Below, piece after piece: positions 1 to 8,882 of a stretch of 64,000 bases of DNA. The position numbers and the translations under genes are program-made. This DNA comes from Butyricimonas sp. Marseille-P3923 (GTDB lineage: Bacteria; Bacteroidota; Bacteroidia; Bacteroidales; Marinifilaceae), in the NCBI RefSeq assembly GCF_900184685.1, contig NZ_FXXL01000004.1, positions 62,001 through 126,000 on the forward strand. Direction: 5' to 3'. The notes beneath the pieces are model-generated. The model searched no databases. It saw nothing but the letters and a program-made list of their open reading frames with translations, and was not told where the DNA came from. Positions within the stretch are counted from its first letter, which is position 1; every line of letters begins with the position of its first letter.

Positions 1-1
1 C

Positions 2-745
2 GATACGACACGATTACGCATAAATGAGGTGGGAGGAACAGAAATCCAAACATCGGACAAAATGGTAAAGTACACGGGGAGTGATTCCGTGGAGATACCG
101 TTAGCGGGCGAGAGGTATAACACGTTGAGAGTACCCCGCGACGGAGAGTTTGCCTTGGAGTTGGCAGACGGAACACGTGTTTGGTTAAATTCCGAGTCAA
201 CCTTAAAATATCCCGTTCATTTTACCGGAGACCTGCGGAAAGTGGAGATGACGGGAGAGGGATATTTCGAGGTGGCGAAGAATGCCGGGAAACCCTTTGT
301 CGTGGCGGTAAATGGTGTGAATGTTAGGGTGCTGGGTACAAGTTTCAATGTTTCGGCGTACAGCGAAAGGGTGGTCACGACGTTGGTCGAGGGGAAAGTA
401 CAATTGCAAAGAGGAGCAGATAGCGTGACCTTGATACCTAATCAGCAAGGTATATGGCGGAACGGGAAACTCGGGTTCGAGGTGAAACAGGTTGAGGCTA
501 GGAATTATTCGTTGTGGCGTGAGGGAATTTTTTATTTCGAGGATACGGATTTGGAAACGATTTTGGATGTCATGGCTCGCTGGTATAACGTGAATATTTT
601 TTACGTGAACCCGGGGGTGAAGTCCATGAAGTTTTCCGTGGAAGTTAAACGCTACGAAAATATAGAGCAAATATTAAGAAGAATAGAACAGACAAAACGA
701 GTGAAATTTGATATAAAAGATAGAACTATAAATGTGTGTGAATGA
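2..745 (+). CDS. FecR-family anti-sigma factor, 5' end cut by window edge
   Basis: The reading frame is open from base 2, so the gene continues off the left edge. The GTG at 29 is internal, and the cytoplasmic N-terminus and membrane helix are missing. What remains is the periplasmic part. A FecR domain carries the motifs LADGTRVWLNSESTLKYP, GEGYFEVAKNAGKPFVV and VLGTSFNVSAY. A short C-terminal domain of the DUF4974 type (EDTDLETILDVMARWY) resembles an STN domain. In this family the protein holds an ECF sigma factor and releases it when the TonB transporter signals. The matching sigma gene is expected just outside the window. susC follows after 82 nt with a stem-loop between. G+C is high here (35 of 60 in bases 121-180) compared with the transporter genes downstream. 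Confidence 0.93.
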   Translation, partial: DTTRLRINEVGGTEIQTSDKMVKYTGSDSVEIPLAGERYNTLRVPRDGEFALELADGTRVWLNSESTLKYPVHFTGDLRKVEMTGEGYFEVAKNAGKPFVVAVNGVNVRVLGTSFNVSAYSERVVTTLVEGKVQLQRGADSVTLIPNQQGIWRNGKLGFEVKQVEARNYSLWREGIFYFEDTDLETILDVMARWYNVNIFYVNPGVKSMKFSVEVKRYENIEQILRRIEQTKRVKFDIKDRTINVCE

Positions 746-751
746 AAAAAA

Positions 752-779
752 GACAGGTAACGCCCCCACGCTACCTGTC
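752..779 (+). promoter_or_regulatory. Stem-loop between fecR and susC (cassette 1)
   Basis: GACAGGTA (752-759) pairs perfectly with TACCTGTC (772-779) around a 12-nt loop. It starts 6 nt after the fecR stop and ends 48 nt before the susC start. There is no T-tract, so a simple intrinsic terminator is unlikely. Stem-loops of unrelated sequence occupy the same position in cassettes 2 and 3. A role in transcript processing, stabilisation or attenuation is inference. Confidence 0.6.
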
Positions 780-827
780 AGAATACATTCAATAAATTAA
801 TTCAATGTAAAATTCAGAAACAAAGTT

Positions 828-3800
828 ATGAAAAAAAAGTGTAACTCGAGTGGTCTTATGAAAATAAGACTACATAAAAAGTTGTTGACTATGAAATTTT
901 TTGTGCTTTTTTTCTTGTTATCCGTGTCTGTGTCGGCAACGACTTATTCGCAGGAGGCAAGATTGACACTTTCGCTGGAAGATGTTTCTTTAACGGAAGT
1001 ATTCTCGGCGATTAGAAAAAACACTGCGTTCACGTTTATTTATAACGTGGATGACGTGAGAAGTTTGCGGGTGAAATCCTTGAATGTGAAGGATGCCACG
1101 GTGCAACAGATTTTAGATGAGGTTCTTCATGGAACGGGATTTGTTTATCGGATTGCAGATGAGGTGATAGTGATTCAGCCGCAGGATACGAAAGAGGAAA
1201 AGAAATCTATTCGTTTGAAAGGATTCGTGTACGACACGAAAAAGCAACCTTTGCCGGGAGCGACAGTGAAATTAGTGGGAACGTTGATGGGAACAGTAAC
1301 GGATGTTAATGGTCGATTTTTATTAGAATTACCTGTGTTAAAAGGTCAATTGGAATTTTCTTTTATTGGCTTTCTCAATCAAGTTGTAAGTTTTTCAAAA
1401 GAAACAGCAATAGATACTTTGCGTGTGATCATGCAGGAAGATGTGAAAATCCTTGATGATGTTGTGGTGACTGGGTACGCAACGATTAATCGTGGCAGTT
1501 ACGTGGGGGCGGTAACACAATTACGAGCAGAAGATATACAAATTGCAGGAGAGGCTACGATTGATCAGATGTTGCAAGGATGGGTACCTGGAATGTCAGT
1601 TATTAACAAAACGGGTAAAGTCGGAGGAACGCCGAAAATTCGTGTTCGAGGTACTTCAACGTTATTAGGTAATCAAGAACCGCTTTGGGTCGTAGATGGA
1701 GTAATTCAATCAGATCCATTTCCTATTCCTGATGATGCAAGTCCCTTATCATCCGAAATGGATGAACTGCGGGAAACAGCCGGGAATGCTATTTCTTGGT
1801 TGAATCCTAATGATATAGAAACGATTACGGTGTTGAAAGATGCATCTGCTACTGCTATTTATGGTACTCAAGCAACGAATGGAGTAATCGTGATAACGAC
1901 TAAAAAGGCAAAAGGAGAAGGCTTGAATATTTCATACAACGGGAGTTTGAGTGTCGGACAGAAACCTTCGTATCGTTTGTACGACATGATGAATTCACAG
2001 GAGTATATGCGATTTTCTCAAGAATTGTGGGAGGATCGGAACAGTTACAATCAGAGGGTGTTGAATGTTGGTTATGCTGGATTATTGAAAAGATATCAAG
2101 CTAAAGAGATTACGAGAGAACAGTTTGAAGCGGAATTTCACAAGATGGAACATACGAATACGGATTGGTTTGATTTGTTGTTTAGAAACAGTGTAAGCCA
2201 TAACCATAATTTGAGTATTTCTGGAAACGGAGATAAACTTTCCTCTCGTTTTTCCGTGGGGGCAAACCGAACGTTGGGAGAGGCTGATGGTAACGATCTG
2301 TTTTCATTGACTGCAAATTCAAATAACACATTTCGATTGAATGAACGCTTAATATTGACTTTGCAATTAAATGGAAGTTATCGTCAGACAAATAATTTTG
2401 CATATGGTGTGAGTCCTTATAGTTATGCTATGAATACGACACGCGCTATTCCTCTACGAGAAAATAATGAATATTTTTACTATGAGAAGTCAGGATCCAT
2501 GAGTTATTCAATTGCTGATAAATATTCTTATAAATATAACATTAAGAACGAGATTGATAATACAGGAACTAAAACGGATGCAAGCGTGCTCCAGGCAGCT
2601 TTGAATATTAATTATAAATTCTTAAAGAAGTTTGAATTTCAAGGAGGAGTCTCTTACTCGTTGGCTTCGAATAAAATAAAATCATGGGCTACGGAGTATT
2701 CTAATTATATCGCTAATATTCGAGGGTATGATATGGGTGAGGTGATAGCTAATTCTGCTGAAGAATTAGCGAGTGTTCTGCCTTTTGGTGGTCTTTTGCA
2801 GCAAGAGAATGCTTATAATCGAAATTGGTCTATTAGAACTACTTTAGTGTATACGAATGTTTTTAACGAGAAACATAGAATGACGGCAAATTTAGGCTTT
2901 GAAGCATTGTCCAAGCTACAAGAAGGTAATGTCGATTTGCGTTATGGCTATTTGTATTATAGAGGTGAGAAATTTGCCACGGTACCTAAAGAGATTACTC
3001 AAGTGAACGGATTGTATAAAAATAGTGCAGATTTACATGAACGGATGCGTGCAGCAGCTTCGGTGACGAACACGAAATCAAACACGTTAAGTGAATATTT
3101 TACGCTAGTTTACAGCTATGATGACCGGTATGTAATCAATTTGAATACTCGTTTAGATGCCTCCAATCGATTTGGACAAGACAAGAATAAACGATTTAAT
3201 CCTAGCTTTTCATTAGGGGGTAAATGGAGAATTGGTAATGAACCTTTTATGAGTTGGGCTTCAAATTGGTATGATATGTTTGATATTTCAGTCTCTTATG
3301 GTTGGCGAGGAAATGCGGTAACGGCGGTATCTCCTTATATGATCGCTACAGACGGAGGTTTGAGTAGCTATTCCAAACAATACACGTTAAAATTGAAATC
3401 ATTGCCTTATCCTGATTTAGGATGGGAGAAAACAAACGATTGGAATGTTGCTGTTGATTTTTCTTTTTTTAAAGGAAGATTGGCAGCGGGTTTTAGCTTT
3501 TATAATAAAATAAGCCATGTACTTTCTTCTCGAGAGGTTCCTGTCGAGAATGGAGTTGCAACAGCTTATATTGATGGTACTGAAATGGGTAATAGAGGAT
3601 ATGAATTATATGCTTCAGCAACTCCGGTTCGTATGAAAGATTTTACTTGGTCTATTTCTTTTAACACGAGTAAAGTAAGGAATAAATTGAAAAATAGTGA
3701 AAGGGAGAACACGAGAGATGATTATATTAATGGAGAGGCGTTAGTTGAAGGTGAACCCTATAGAACTTTTTATGCATATAAATTTAGTGGTTTAGATCCT

Positions 3801-4415
3801 GAGAACGGATATCCAACGTTCGAGTATATGGATATAGAGCCGACATCTAATGATTTGGATTATTTAGTGAAAGTTGGATGTAAGGAACCGGATATTTCTG
3901 GTGGTATTAATACTGCATTTCGTTATAAACGTTTGCATTTGAGAATGAATTTTGCCTTTTCAATAGGAGCTCAAGAGTTTTTGCAAGCGTTCTTTGCATC
4001 TGCAGGTGCTCCTTCTCCAGATCAAAATGCCCCGCGGTATTTATTTAAACGTTGGAGAAAGTCTGGTGATGAGAAAATTACAAATATCCCTTCTATACCA
4101 TCAGGAAATCCAACTCAGATGAATGTACAATTACCAACGGAATCTAATGTCCTGTTGAATTCCTATACCATGTATAATTCATCGGATATACGGGTTGCGG
4201 ATACAGATTTTATACGTTGTCGTTCTATTTCGTTGCAATATTATTTACCAGAGCATTGGTTGACCAAAATAGGGATCAGGCAAATGTCGTTTTCTGCCAG
4301 TTTGTCCAATCCATTTTTTATTGCTTTCGATAAAAAGTGGGAAGGACGAGATCCAGAAACGTCTGATTGGCCTGCTCGAAAGACTGTGTCTTGTGCGTTG
4401 AGTATTAATTTTTAA
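828..4415 (+). CDS. SusC/RagA TonB-dependent transporter with STN signalling domain
   Basis: Outer-membrane TonB-dependent transporter of 1195 residues. A signal peptide comes first (hydrophobic run FFVLFFLLSVSVSA, about residues 24-37), with upstream Met codons at 828, 858 and 891 as possible starts. An STN domain follows (about 45-125, LTLSLEDVSLTEVFSAIRK), then a carboxypeptidase-regulatory-like beta domain (about 133-205, GFVYDTKKQPLPGATVKL). The plug begins at DDVVVTGYATI and contains RVRGTSTLLGNQEPLWVVDG. The 22-strand-type barrel ends in phenylalanine. The STN domain implies signalling to the FecR encoded just upstream. Cargo cannot be read from the sequence. The plug and barrel are much more AT-rich (15 of 60 G+C in bases 2521-2580) than fecR, with the change near the end of the regulatory-like domain. 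Confidence 0.96.
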   Translation: MKKKCNSSGLMKIRLHKKLLTMKFFVLFFLLSVSVSATTYSQEARLTLSLEDVSLTEVFSAIRKNTAFTFIYNVDDVRSLRVKSLNVKDATVQQILDEVLHGTGFVYRIADEVIVIQPQDTKEEKKSIRLKGFVYDTKKQPLPGATVKLVGTLMGTVTDVNGRFLLELPVLKGQLEFSFIGFLNQVVSFSKETAIDTLRVIMQEDVKILDDVVVTGYATINRGSYVGAVTQLRAEDIQIAGEATIDQMLQGWVPGMSVINKTGKVGGTPKIRVRGTSTLLGNQEPLWVVDGVIQSDPFPIPDDASPLSSEMDELRETAGNAISWLNPNDIETITVLKDASATAIYGTQATNGVIVITTKKAKGEGLNISYNGSLSVGQKPSYRLYDMMNSQEYMRFSQELWEDRNSYNQRVLNVGYAGLLKRYQAKEITREQFEAEFHKMEHTNTDWFDLLFRNSVSHNHNLSISGNGDKLSSRFSVGANRTLGEADGNDLFSLTANSNNTFRLNERLILTLQLNGSYRQTNNFAYGVSPYSYAMNTTRAIPLRENNEYFYYEKSGSMSYSIADKYSYKYNIKNEIDNTGTKTDASVLQAALNINYKFLKKFEFQGGVSYSLASNKIKSWATEYSNYIANIRGYDMGEVIANSAEELASVLPFGGLLQQENAYNRNWSIRTTLVYTNVFNEKHRMTANLGFEALSKLQEGNVDLRYGYLYYRGEKFATVPKEITQVNGLYKNSADLHERMRAAASVTNTKSNTLSEYFTLVYSYDDRYVINLNTRLDASNRFGQDKNKRFNPSFSLGGKWRIGNEPFMSWASNWYDMFDISVSYGWRGNAVTAVSPYMIATDGGLSSYSKQYTLKLKSLPYPDLGWEKTNDWNVAVDFSFFKGRLAAGFSFYNKISHVLSSREVPVENGVATAYIDGTEMGNRGYELYASATPVRMKDFTWSISFNTSKVRNKLKNSERENTRDDYINGEALVEGEPYRTFYAYKFSGLDPENGYPTFEYMDIEPTSNDLDYLVKVGCKEPDISGGINTAFRYKRLHLRMNFAFSIGAQEFLQAFFASAGAPSPDQNAPRYLFKRWRKSGDEKITNIPSIPSGNPTQMNVQLPTESNVLLNSYTMYNSSDIRVADTDFIRCRSISLQYYLPEHWLTKIGIRQMSFSASLSNPFFIAFDKKWEGRDPETSDWPARKTVSCALSINF

Positions 4416-4424
4416 TGTGTTAAA

Positions 4425-5915
4425 ATGATGAACATCATGAGAAATGTAATAATGATATGTTGTTTTTTAGCTGGAGTCTTTATTTTAAACTCTTGTAACG
4501 ATTTTTTAAAAGAAGAATCTCAAAGTGAAGTAATACCTAAAACAGCATCAGATTTTTCTGAATTATTAATGGGTACAGGATACCCTTCAGTGGGGTATGA
4601 GGGGGGACCTAGTTTTTCGATTGTGGCTTTGTTGGATGATGATTGTGAATTGTGGTTGACGTATGAGGGATCTAAGCCTTATGCGAAGGTTGGAACGACG
4701 TCTGCTGTTACGTCCTTCCCGATTTATACTTGGCAGCCTTATTTGGCAGATTATGATGGTTATAATGAGGCGATAAATGAATCTCCGAGTTCAACAACTT
4801 ATGCTTCTTTTTATAAAAAAATTATGGGGTGTAATGCAGTATTGGATTATATTGATGAAGCTCATGGAGATCAGGCTGACAAAGATCGGGTGAAAGCAGA
4901 GGCTCTGGCAATACGTTCATTGCTTTATTTTCAATTGGTAAATCTTTACGGTGAACCTTATAATTATAATAAGGAGGCTTTGGGGGTTCCTGCAAAGTTG
5001 AATGCCGATTTGACAGAAGAACCAATAAAACGTGCAACCGTAGCTTATGTGTATGAAGAAATTGTATTGAAAGGACTTCAAGAGGCGGCCCGGTTGATGG
5101 ATCCTCTTGAAATTGTTCGGAAAAATTACAGGGTAAATCAACCTGCTATTCATATTCTTCTTTCTCGGGTATATCTTTATATGGAGCGTTATGAAGAATG
5201 CATTGCAGAAGTGAATAAAGCGATTGAACAGGGTGCGGTTCTTTTAGATATGGTGAATTCTTTAGATGTGATACCATTAAGTGGTAAGCGTTATAAATTA
5301 ATTACATATGATAATCCCGAAGTTGAATGGCTTTTTGGTGGGAATGTAGGTGGCGTAACAGATGCTTATACTTCTGGAACAGCTCCACATTTTAGGGCTT
5401 TGTGGGATGAAGAAAATGATCGGCGTTGGCTTGCGTTCAATTTTCAGTATCAGGGCAATGCCGTTTATGTAATGAAACCATCAGGACAGGGTGAGTATGG
5501 GCAATCAGTTCGAACTGCAGAGGCTTATTTGAACAGGATGGAGGCTTACGCTTTATCAGGACAGGAAGAAACTGCATTGAAAGAATTGAATGATTTTAGA
5601 AAATTACGTATTATCGATTATATAGCTGAGAATTATAATGGGGAGGACCTCCTTGAACAAATTCGATTGGAACGTCGAAAAGAACTTTGTTTTGAAGGGC
5701 ACCGATGGTTTGATTTACGTCGTTACGGAATGCCTGAGATAAAACATGTTTATATGTATGAACCTGGAGGACCTACTTACGAATTCGTGTTGGAAAAGGA
5801 AGATCCTATGTATACATTACCTTTTCCCAATAGTTTGCTTTTGAAGAATTCGGCTTTTGTTCAAAATGAATCTCGTGAAATGCCCGAAAGGCAAGGTAAT
5901 ATGGTGAATGAATAA
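4425..5915 (+). CDS. SusD/RagB-family surface lipoprotein
   Basis: Partner lid of the transporter that starts 10 nt after its stop. The N-terminus is a lipoprotein signal with Cys24 (FILNSCNDFL), so the protein is lipid-anchored, presumably facing outward over the SusC barrel. A helical repeat body follows. The family signature RRKELCFEGHRWFDLRRYGM lies near residue 425, and the C-terminal proline-rich end (YTLPFPNSLLLKN) matches other SusD proteins, where it reads YTVPIPQ. The 496-residue length is normal. It binds cargo at the surface and closes the SusC barrel. Which cargo is unknown, and there are no glycoside hydrolases in this cassette to suggest a polysaccharide. Confidence 0.95.
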   Translation: MMNIMRNVIMICCFLAGVFILNSCNDFLKEESQSEVIPKTASDFSELLMGTGYPSVGYEGGPSFSIVALLDDDCELWLTYEGSKPYAKVGTTSAVTSFPIYTWQPYLADYDGYNEAINESPSSTTYASFYKKIMGCNAVLDYIDEAHGDQADKDRVKAEALAIRSLLYFQLVNLYGEPYNYNKEALGVPAKLNADLTEEPIKRATVAYVYEEIVLKGLQEAARLMDPLEIVRKNYRVNQPAIHILLSRVYLYMERYEECIAEVNKAIEQGAVLLDMVNSLDVIPLSGKRYKLITYDNPEVEWLFGGNVGGVTDAYTSGTAPHFRALWDEENDRRWLAFNFQYQGNAVYVMKPSGQGEYGQSVRTAEAYLNRMEAYALSGQEETALKELNDFRKLRIIDYIAENYNGEDLLEQIRLERRKELCFEGHRWFDLRRYGMPEIKHVYMYEPGGPTYEFVLEKEDPMYTLPFPNSLLLKNSAFVQNESREMPERQGNMVNE

Positions 5916-5926
5916 AATAATATAAT

Positions 5927-6850
5927 ATGAAGAGATTTCTATTTATTGCAATTTGTTTTCTAGGAACGTTTGTGTCTTGTAAAGAAGAGAGAAATGTTTC
6001 GGGAACTTTAGATATTGTGGAAGACTATGTATTGCCACAGGAAGGAGCTTCAACTGCGGCAAATGAATTCATTTTAAATATTTATAAAACATATGGTTCG
6101 TATTTTTTGTATGATTACACTTCAGAAGATGCATTGTGGAATATAACTTCAACTTCAGGAAATACAACTAGCGTGATTGTAAAGGGAGATCCTTTATACG
6201 TGGAGACTATGTTAAATTTATTGAATGATGTTTGGTTACGGTATTTTCCAGAGGAATTTTTGAAAAAAGGAGGAATTCCTTATAGGGTTTATTTGGCAGA
6301 TTCTTTATATGATGTTATGACGAATGGTAGAAAAACTCTTTATACGTATAAAGCAAGTGGAAGTTCGTTGATTGTGACTGGTTTAAACGAAAAATTATTG
6401 ACGATTAATGATGATGCTGAGAAGAAAAAAGCTTGGAAAGATACATTTATTGATGCCATGTGGAGGTATTATGTTAGTGTCGGAGTATTGGAAATTCCAG
6501 ATGATTTCTACGCAGGAACGGACTATACGACGGAGCCCGAAGTACCTCTTTCTGAGCCGGAAAATTTGTTAAAATACCGTCAAAGAGGATTTTTACCTAG
6601 TAAATATAATGCTTCTTCGGGTGATCCGAATGAATGGTACAGTAGATGGACTTGGTCTAGCGCAAAATCAAATGATTTAAATTCGTACATGTATCATTTG
6701 TTTTCACGGACAGATGAGGAAATGGAAGAATATTTAAGTAATCCTGATTATGTGCTAATACAAAAGAAATGGTATATTTTGTTGGATTATTTTAAAGATT
6801 GTTGTAATGTAGATCCAAGGAAAATAGCGAATGCAAAATTCGAACAGTGA
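5927..6850 (+). CDS. Metallopeptidase-like lipoprotein lacking the HExxH motif
   Basis: Lipoprotein (Cys18 in GTFVSCKEE) of 307 residues, 11 nt after susD. The layout matches the putative zinc-binding metallopeptidase family often encoded behind SusC/SusD in Bacteroidales. It has an early segment ILNIYKTYGSYFLYDY, a mid-protein helix where the zinc site should be, a GF..(K)Y.ASS-like segment (RGFLPSKYNASSGDP) and a terminal helix IQKKWYILLDYFKDCC. The zinc helix reads DTFIDAMWRYYVSV, with no HExxH and no histidine at all. If the family assignment is right, this is a pseudoenzyme that may bind peptide without cutting it. The paralogue at 34223-35140 lacks the motif too. The family call rests on pattern and context only. 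Confidence 0.6.
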   Translation: MKRFLFIAICFLGTFVSCKEERNVSGTLDIVEDYVLPQEGASTAANEFILNIYKTYGSYFLYDYTSEDALWNITSTSGNTTSVIVKGDPLYVETMLNLLNDVWLRYFPEEFLKKGGIPYRVYLADSLYDVMTNGRKTLYTYKASGSSLIVTGLNEKLLTINDDAEKKKAWKDTFIDAMWRYYVSVGVLEIPDDFYAGTDYTTEPEVPLSEPENLLKYRQRGFLPSKYNASSGDPNEWYSRWTWSSAKSNDLNSYMYHLFSRTDEEMEEYLSNPDYVLIQKKWYILLDYFKDCCNVDPRKIANAKFEQ

Positions 6851-6875
6851 AAGTTGCAATTTAAAATAAAAGCAT

Positions 6876-8882
6876 ATGAATAGAATATTGTTGTGTGTAT
6901 TATGGTTTTTTACGACCATTTTTAATCACGTTTTGGGCCAAGATTACGATTCTCGACTGACTCTTGCTCCTTGTGAAGTTGTTGCAGGTCAAAATTTGAA
7001 TTTGACATACAATCCCGTTGGAGGTTCTTTAGAAGAAGTTAAAACGGTGATAGGGATTGTTTATACATATGATTTTTATCAATGGAAAATCTCGGATGTA
7101 CAACTTGAACTAAAAAAGGATGGATGTTGGAAAGGTTCATTTAACGTGCCGGATAATTGTGGTTGTATTGCTTTTAAATTTCAAGATTCTTACGAATTGT
7201 CACCTCGAGTGATCGATAATAACGATAATAAAGGTTTCGTGTACATGGTCAAAGATCATGATGGTAAGGTGATGCCAGGAGCGTATTTAGGATGGGGTAT
7301 TTTTCATAAACCGTCTTTGGAAGATGGATTTGGGAATTATTTTGCAGAAGGATACGAGGAAATATCGTGGGAAATAATGACTACTTGGTTGAATCGAGAA
7401 ATGGATGTTTATAGTTGTAATGGGCGTTATTATTTCAGTGTAATGAAAGACATGTTGAAAAAACAGTATGGAGAGAATAGTGGTGTTGGTATAAATTCTT
7501 TATTAAATACACTCGAGCAACAACCCAATTTAACAGAGAAAGAGTATATTGCTATATATGATACATATAGGTCCGATTTGAAAAATCGGACGAAAGCCGA
7601 TGGTATGGAAAGAGTACTTTTGCAAAAATTTCCTCATGGAGCTTTGGCTCGTTTGCGCGCGGCAAATACGTTGAATACGTTGTCTGGAGATCAATTTATG
7701 GTGGCACAGCGACAATTTAGGAAGGACTTTCCGATGAGTGAATGGCAGAAGCATTCAGATCCGTATGGATTTGTGTATAGAGGGGTGTATAAAGGCTTGA
7801 TCTCTGCTTTTTGGGAGGCAGGAGACTATAAAAGTATTAAAGACATATTGCCGGAAATGAATATGGCAATGCTTTCTGACGCATACAGAAAAACGGTAGA
7901 ATTTACTTTACGAAAGACAGATGTTCCGGCGACGGTGTATGTTGACCTTTCGAGAGCCATGATTGACCAAATGGTTGCTAAAGTAAATGACGGTTCTTAT
8001 ATGGAGCGAATCAAGTATTCTCCTAAGCAAGCGGAAAAGTATGCTCGCTTGTTTTTGAACTATTATATAGGTATTCATGCACATGTGGCAGTTAAATGTG
8101 GGCGTTATGAAGAAGCAGTAGCCGTTAAAAATTTGTTACCTGTTGAAAGTCGTTATGATTTTTATCCTTCTGGAAATGAAGCGTATGTGGTAAGTTTAGA
8201 AAAACTAAATCGGAAACAAGAGGCTATTGATGCTATGAAAAATTCCGCTAGAGCGGGAATGATGACTCCGGAATTGTTTCATAAATTGAGAACTTATTAC
8301 GATAGTTTAAGCAAGAGAAAAAAGAAGGAGAATTTTAATATATGGCTGGAGGAATTGAAAGCTCCAGAAAAAGTTATAGAGATAAAGAATAAGCTTCGGG
8401 AAAAAATGGTGAATGAACCTTATGAACCTTTTATTTTGGAGTCTCATAATGGAGGAGTTGTAAATTCTAAAGATTTTGGAAACGCTATCGTTGTGCTTGA
8501 TTTTTGGGCTTTATGGTGTGGTCCTTGTATAGAAGCTTTATCGGGCATGCAAATGGCCGTTGATCGTTTTCAAGGAGATGAAGGCGTGAAATTTTATTTT
8601 GTTCTGACGCAAGACGAGGCTCGTGCACAAGCAATAGATAAATTGTGGGAAAAAAAGAATCTTCGGGATATGGAAGTACTTTATGATGCTTACAGACCGG
8701 GACGTTCTAAAGAACGTGATGCTGTATTTCGTGCTTTAAAATCCGGACCGGTAGGTATACCGTTTAAAGTGATATTAAAGAATGGAAAAATTCGTTACCG
8801 TTCACAAGGATATGGTGGAAGCCCTAGCGGATTGATGGATGAGATCTCTTATGTAATTGAAATGTTAAACGAAGAAAAATAA
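6876..8882 (+). CDS. Large TlpA-type thioredoxin-fold protein (668 aa)
   Basis: Exported protein with an N-terminal signal peptide (VLWFFTTIFNHVLG) and no lipobox cysteine. An N-terminal beta domain of about 120 residues follows (DSRLTLAPCEVVAGQNLNL). The middle is long and helical with repeat character (TPR-like; LARLRAANTLNTLSGDQF, AEKYARLFLNYYIG). The C-terminal thioredoxin domain begins near residue 515, with the active site DFWALWCGPC near 541-550. A cis-proline region is present at SGPVGIPFKVIL. It is probably a periplasmic thiol-disulfide protein. The neighbouring gene starts within its stop codon (TAATG), so the two are translationally coupled. It closely resembles the 673-residue protein of cassette 2, including the C-terminal sequence YGGSPSGLMDEISYV. 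Confidence 0.9.
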   Translation: MNRILLCVLWFFTTIFNHVLGQDYDSRLTLAPCEVVAGQNLNLTYNPVGGSLEEVKTVIGIVYTYDFYQWKISDVQLELKKDGCWKGSFNVPDNCGCIAFKFQDSYELSPRVIDNNDNKGFVYMVKDHDGKVMPGAYLGWGIFHKPSLEDGFGNYFAEGYEEISWEIMTTWLNREMDVYSCNGRYYFSVMKDMLKKQYGENSGVGINSLLNTLEQQPNLTEKEYIAIYDTYRSDLKNRTKADGMERVLLQKFPHGALARLRAANTLNTLSGDQFMVAQRQFRKDFPMSEWQKHSDPYGFVYRGVYKGLISAFWEAGDYKSIKDILPEMNMAMLSDAYRKTVEFTLRKTDVPATVYVDLSRAMIDQMVAKVNDGSYMERIKYSPKQAEKYARLFLNYYIGIHAHVAVKCGRYEEAVAVKNLLPVESRYDFYPSGNEAYVVSLEKLNRKQEAIDAMKNSARAGMMTPELFHKLRTYYDSLSKRKKKENFNIWLEELKAPEKVIEIKNKLREKMVNEPYEPFILESHNGGVVNSKDFGNAIVVLDFWALWCGPCIEALSGMQMAVDRFQGDEGVKFYFVLTQDEARAQAIDKLWEKKNLRDMEVLYDAYRPGRSKERDAVFRALKSGPVGIPFKVILKNGKIRYRSQGYGGSPSGLMDEISYVIEMLNEEK

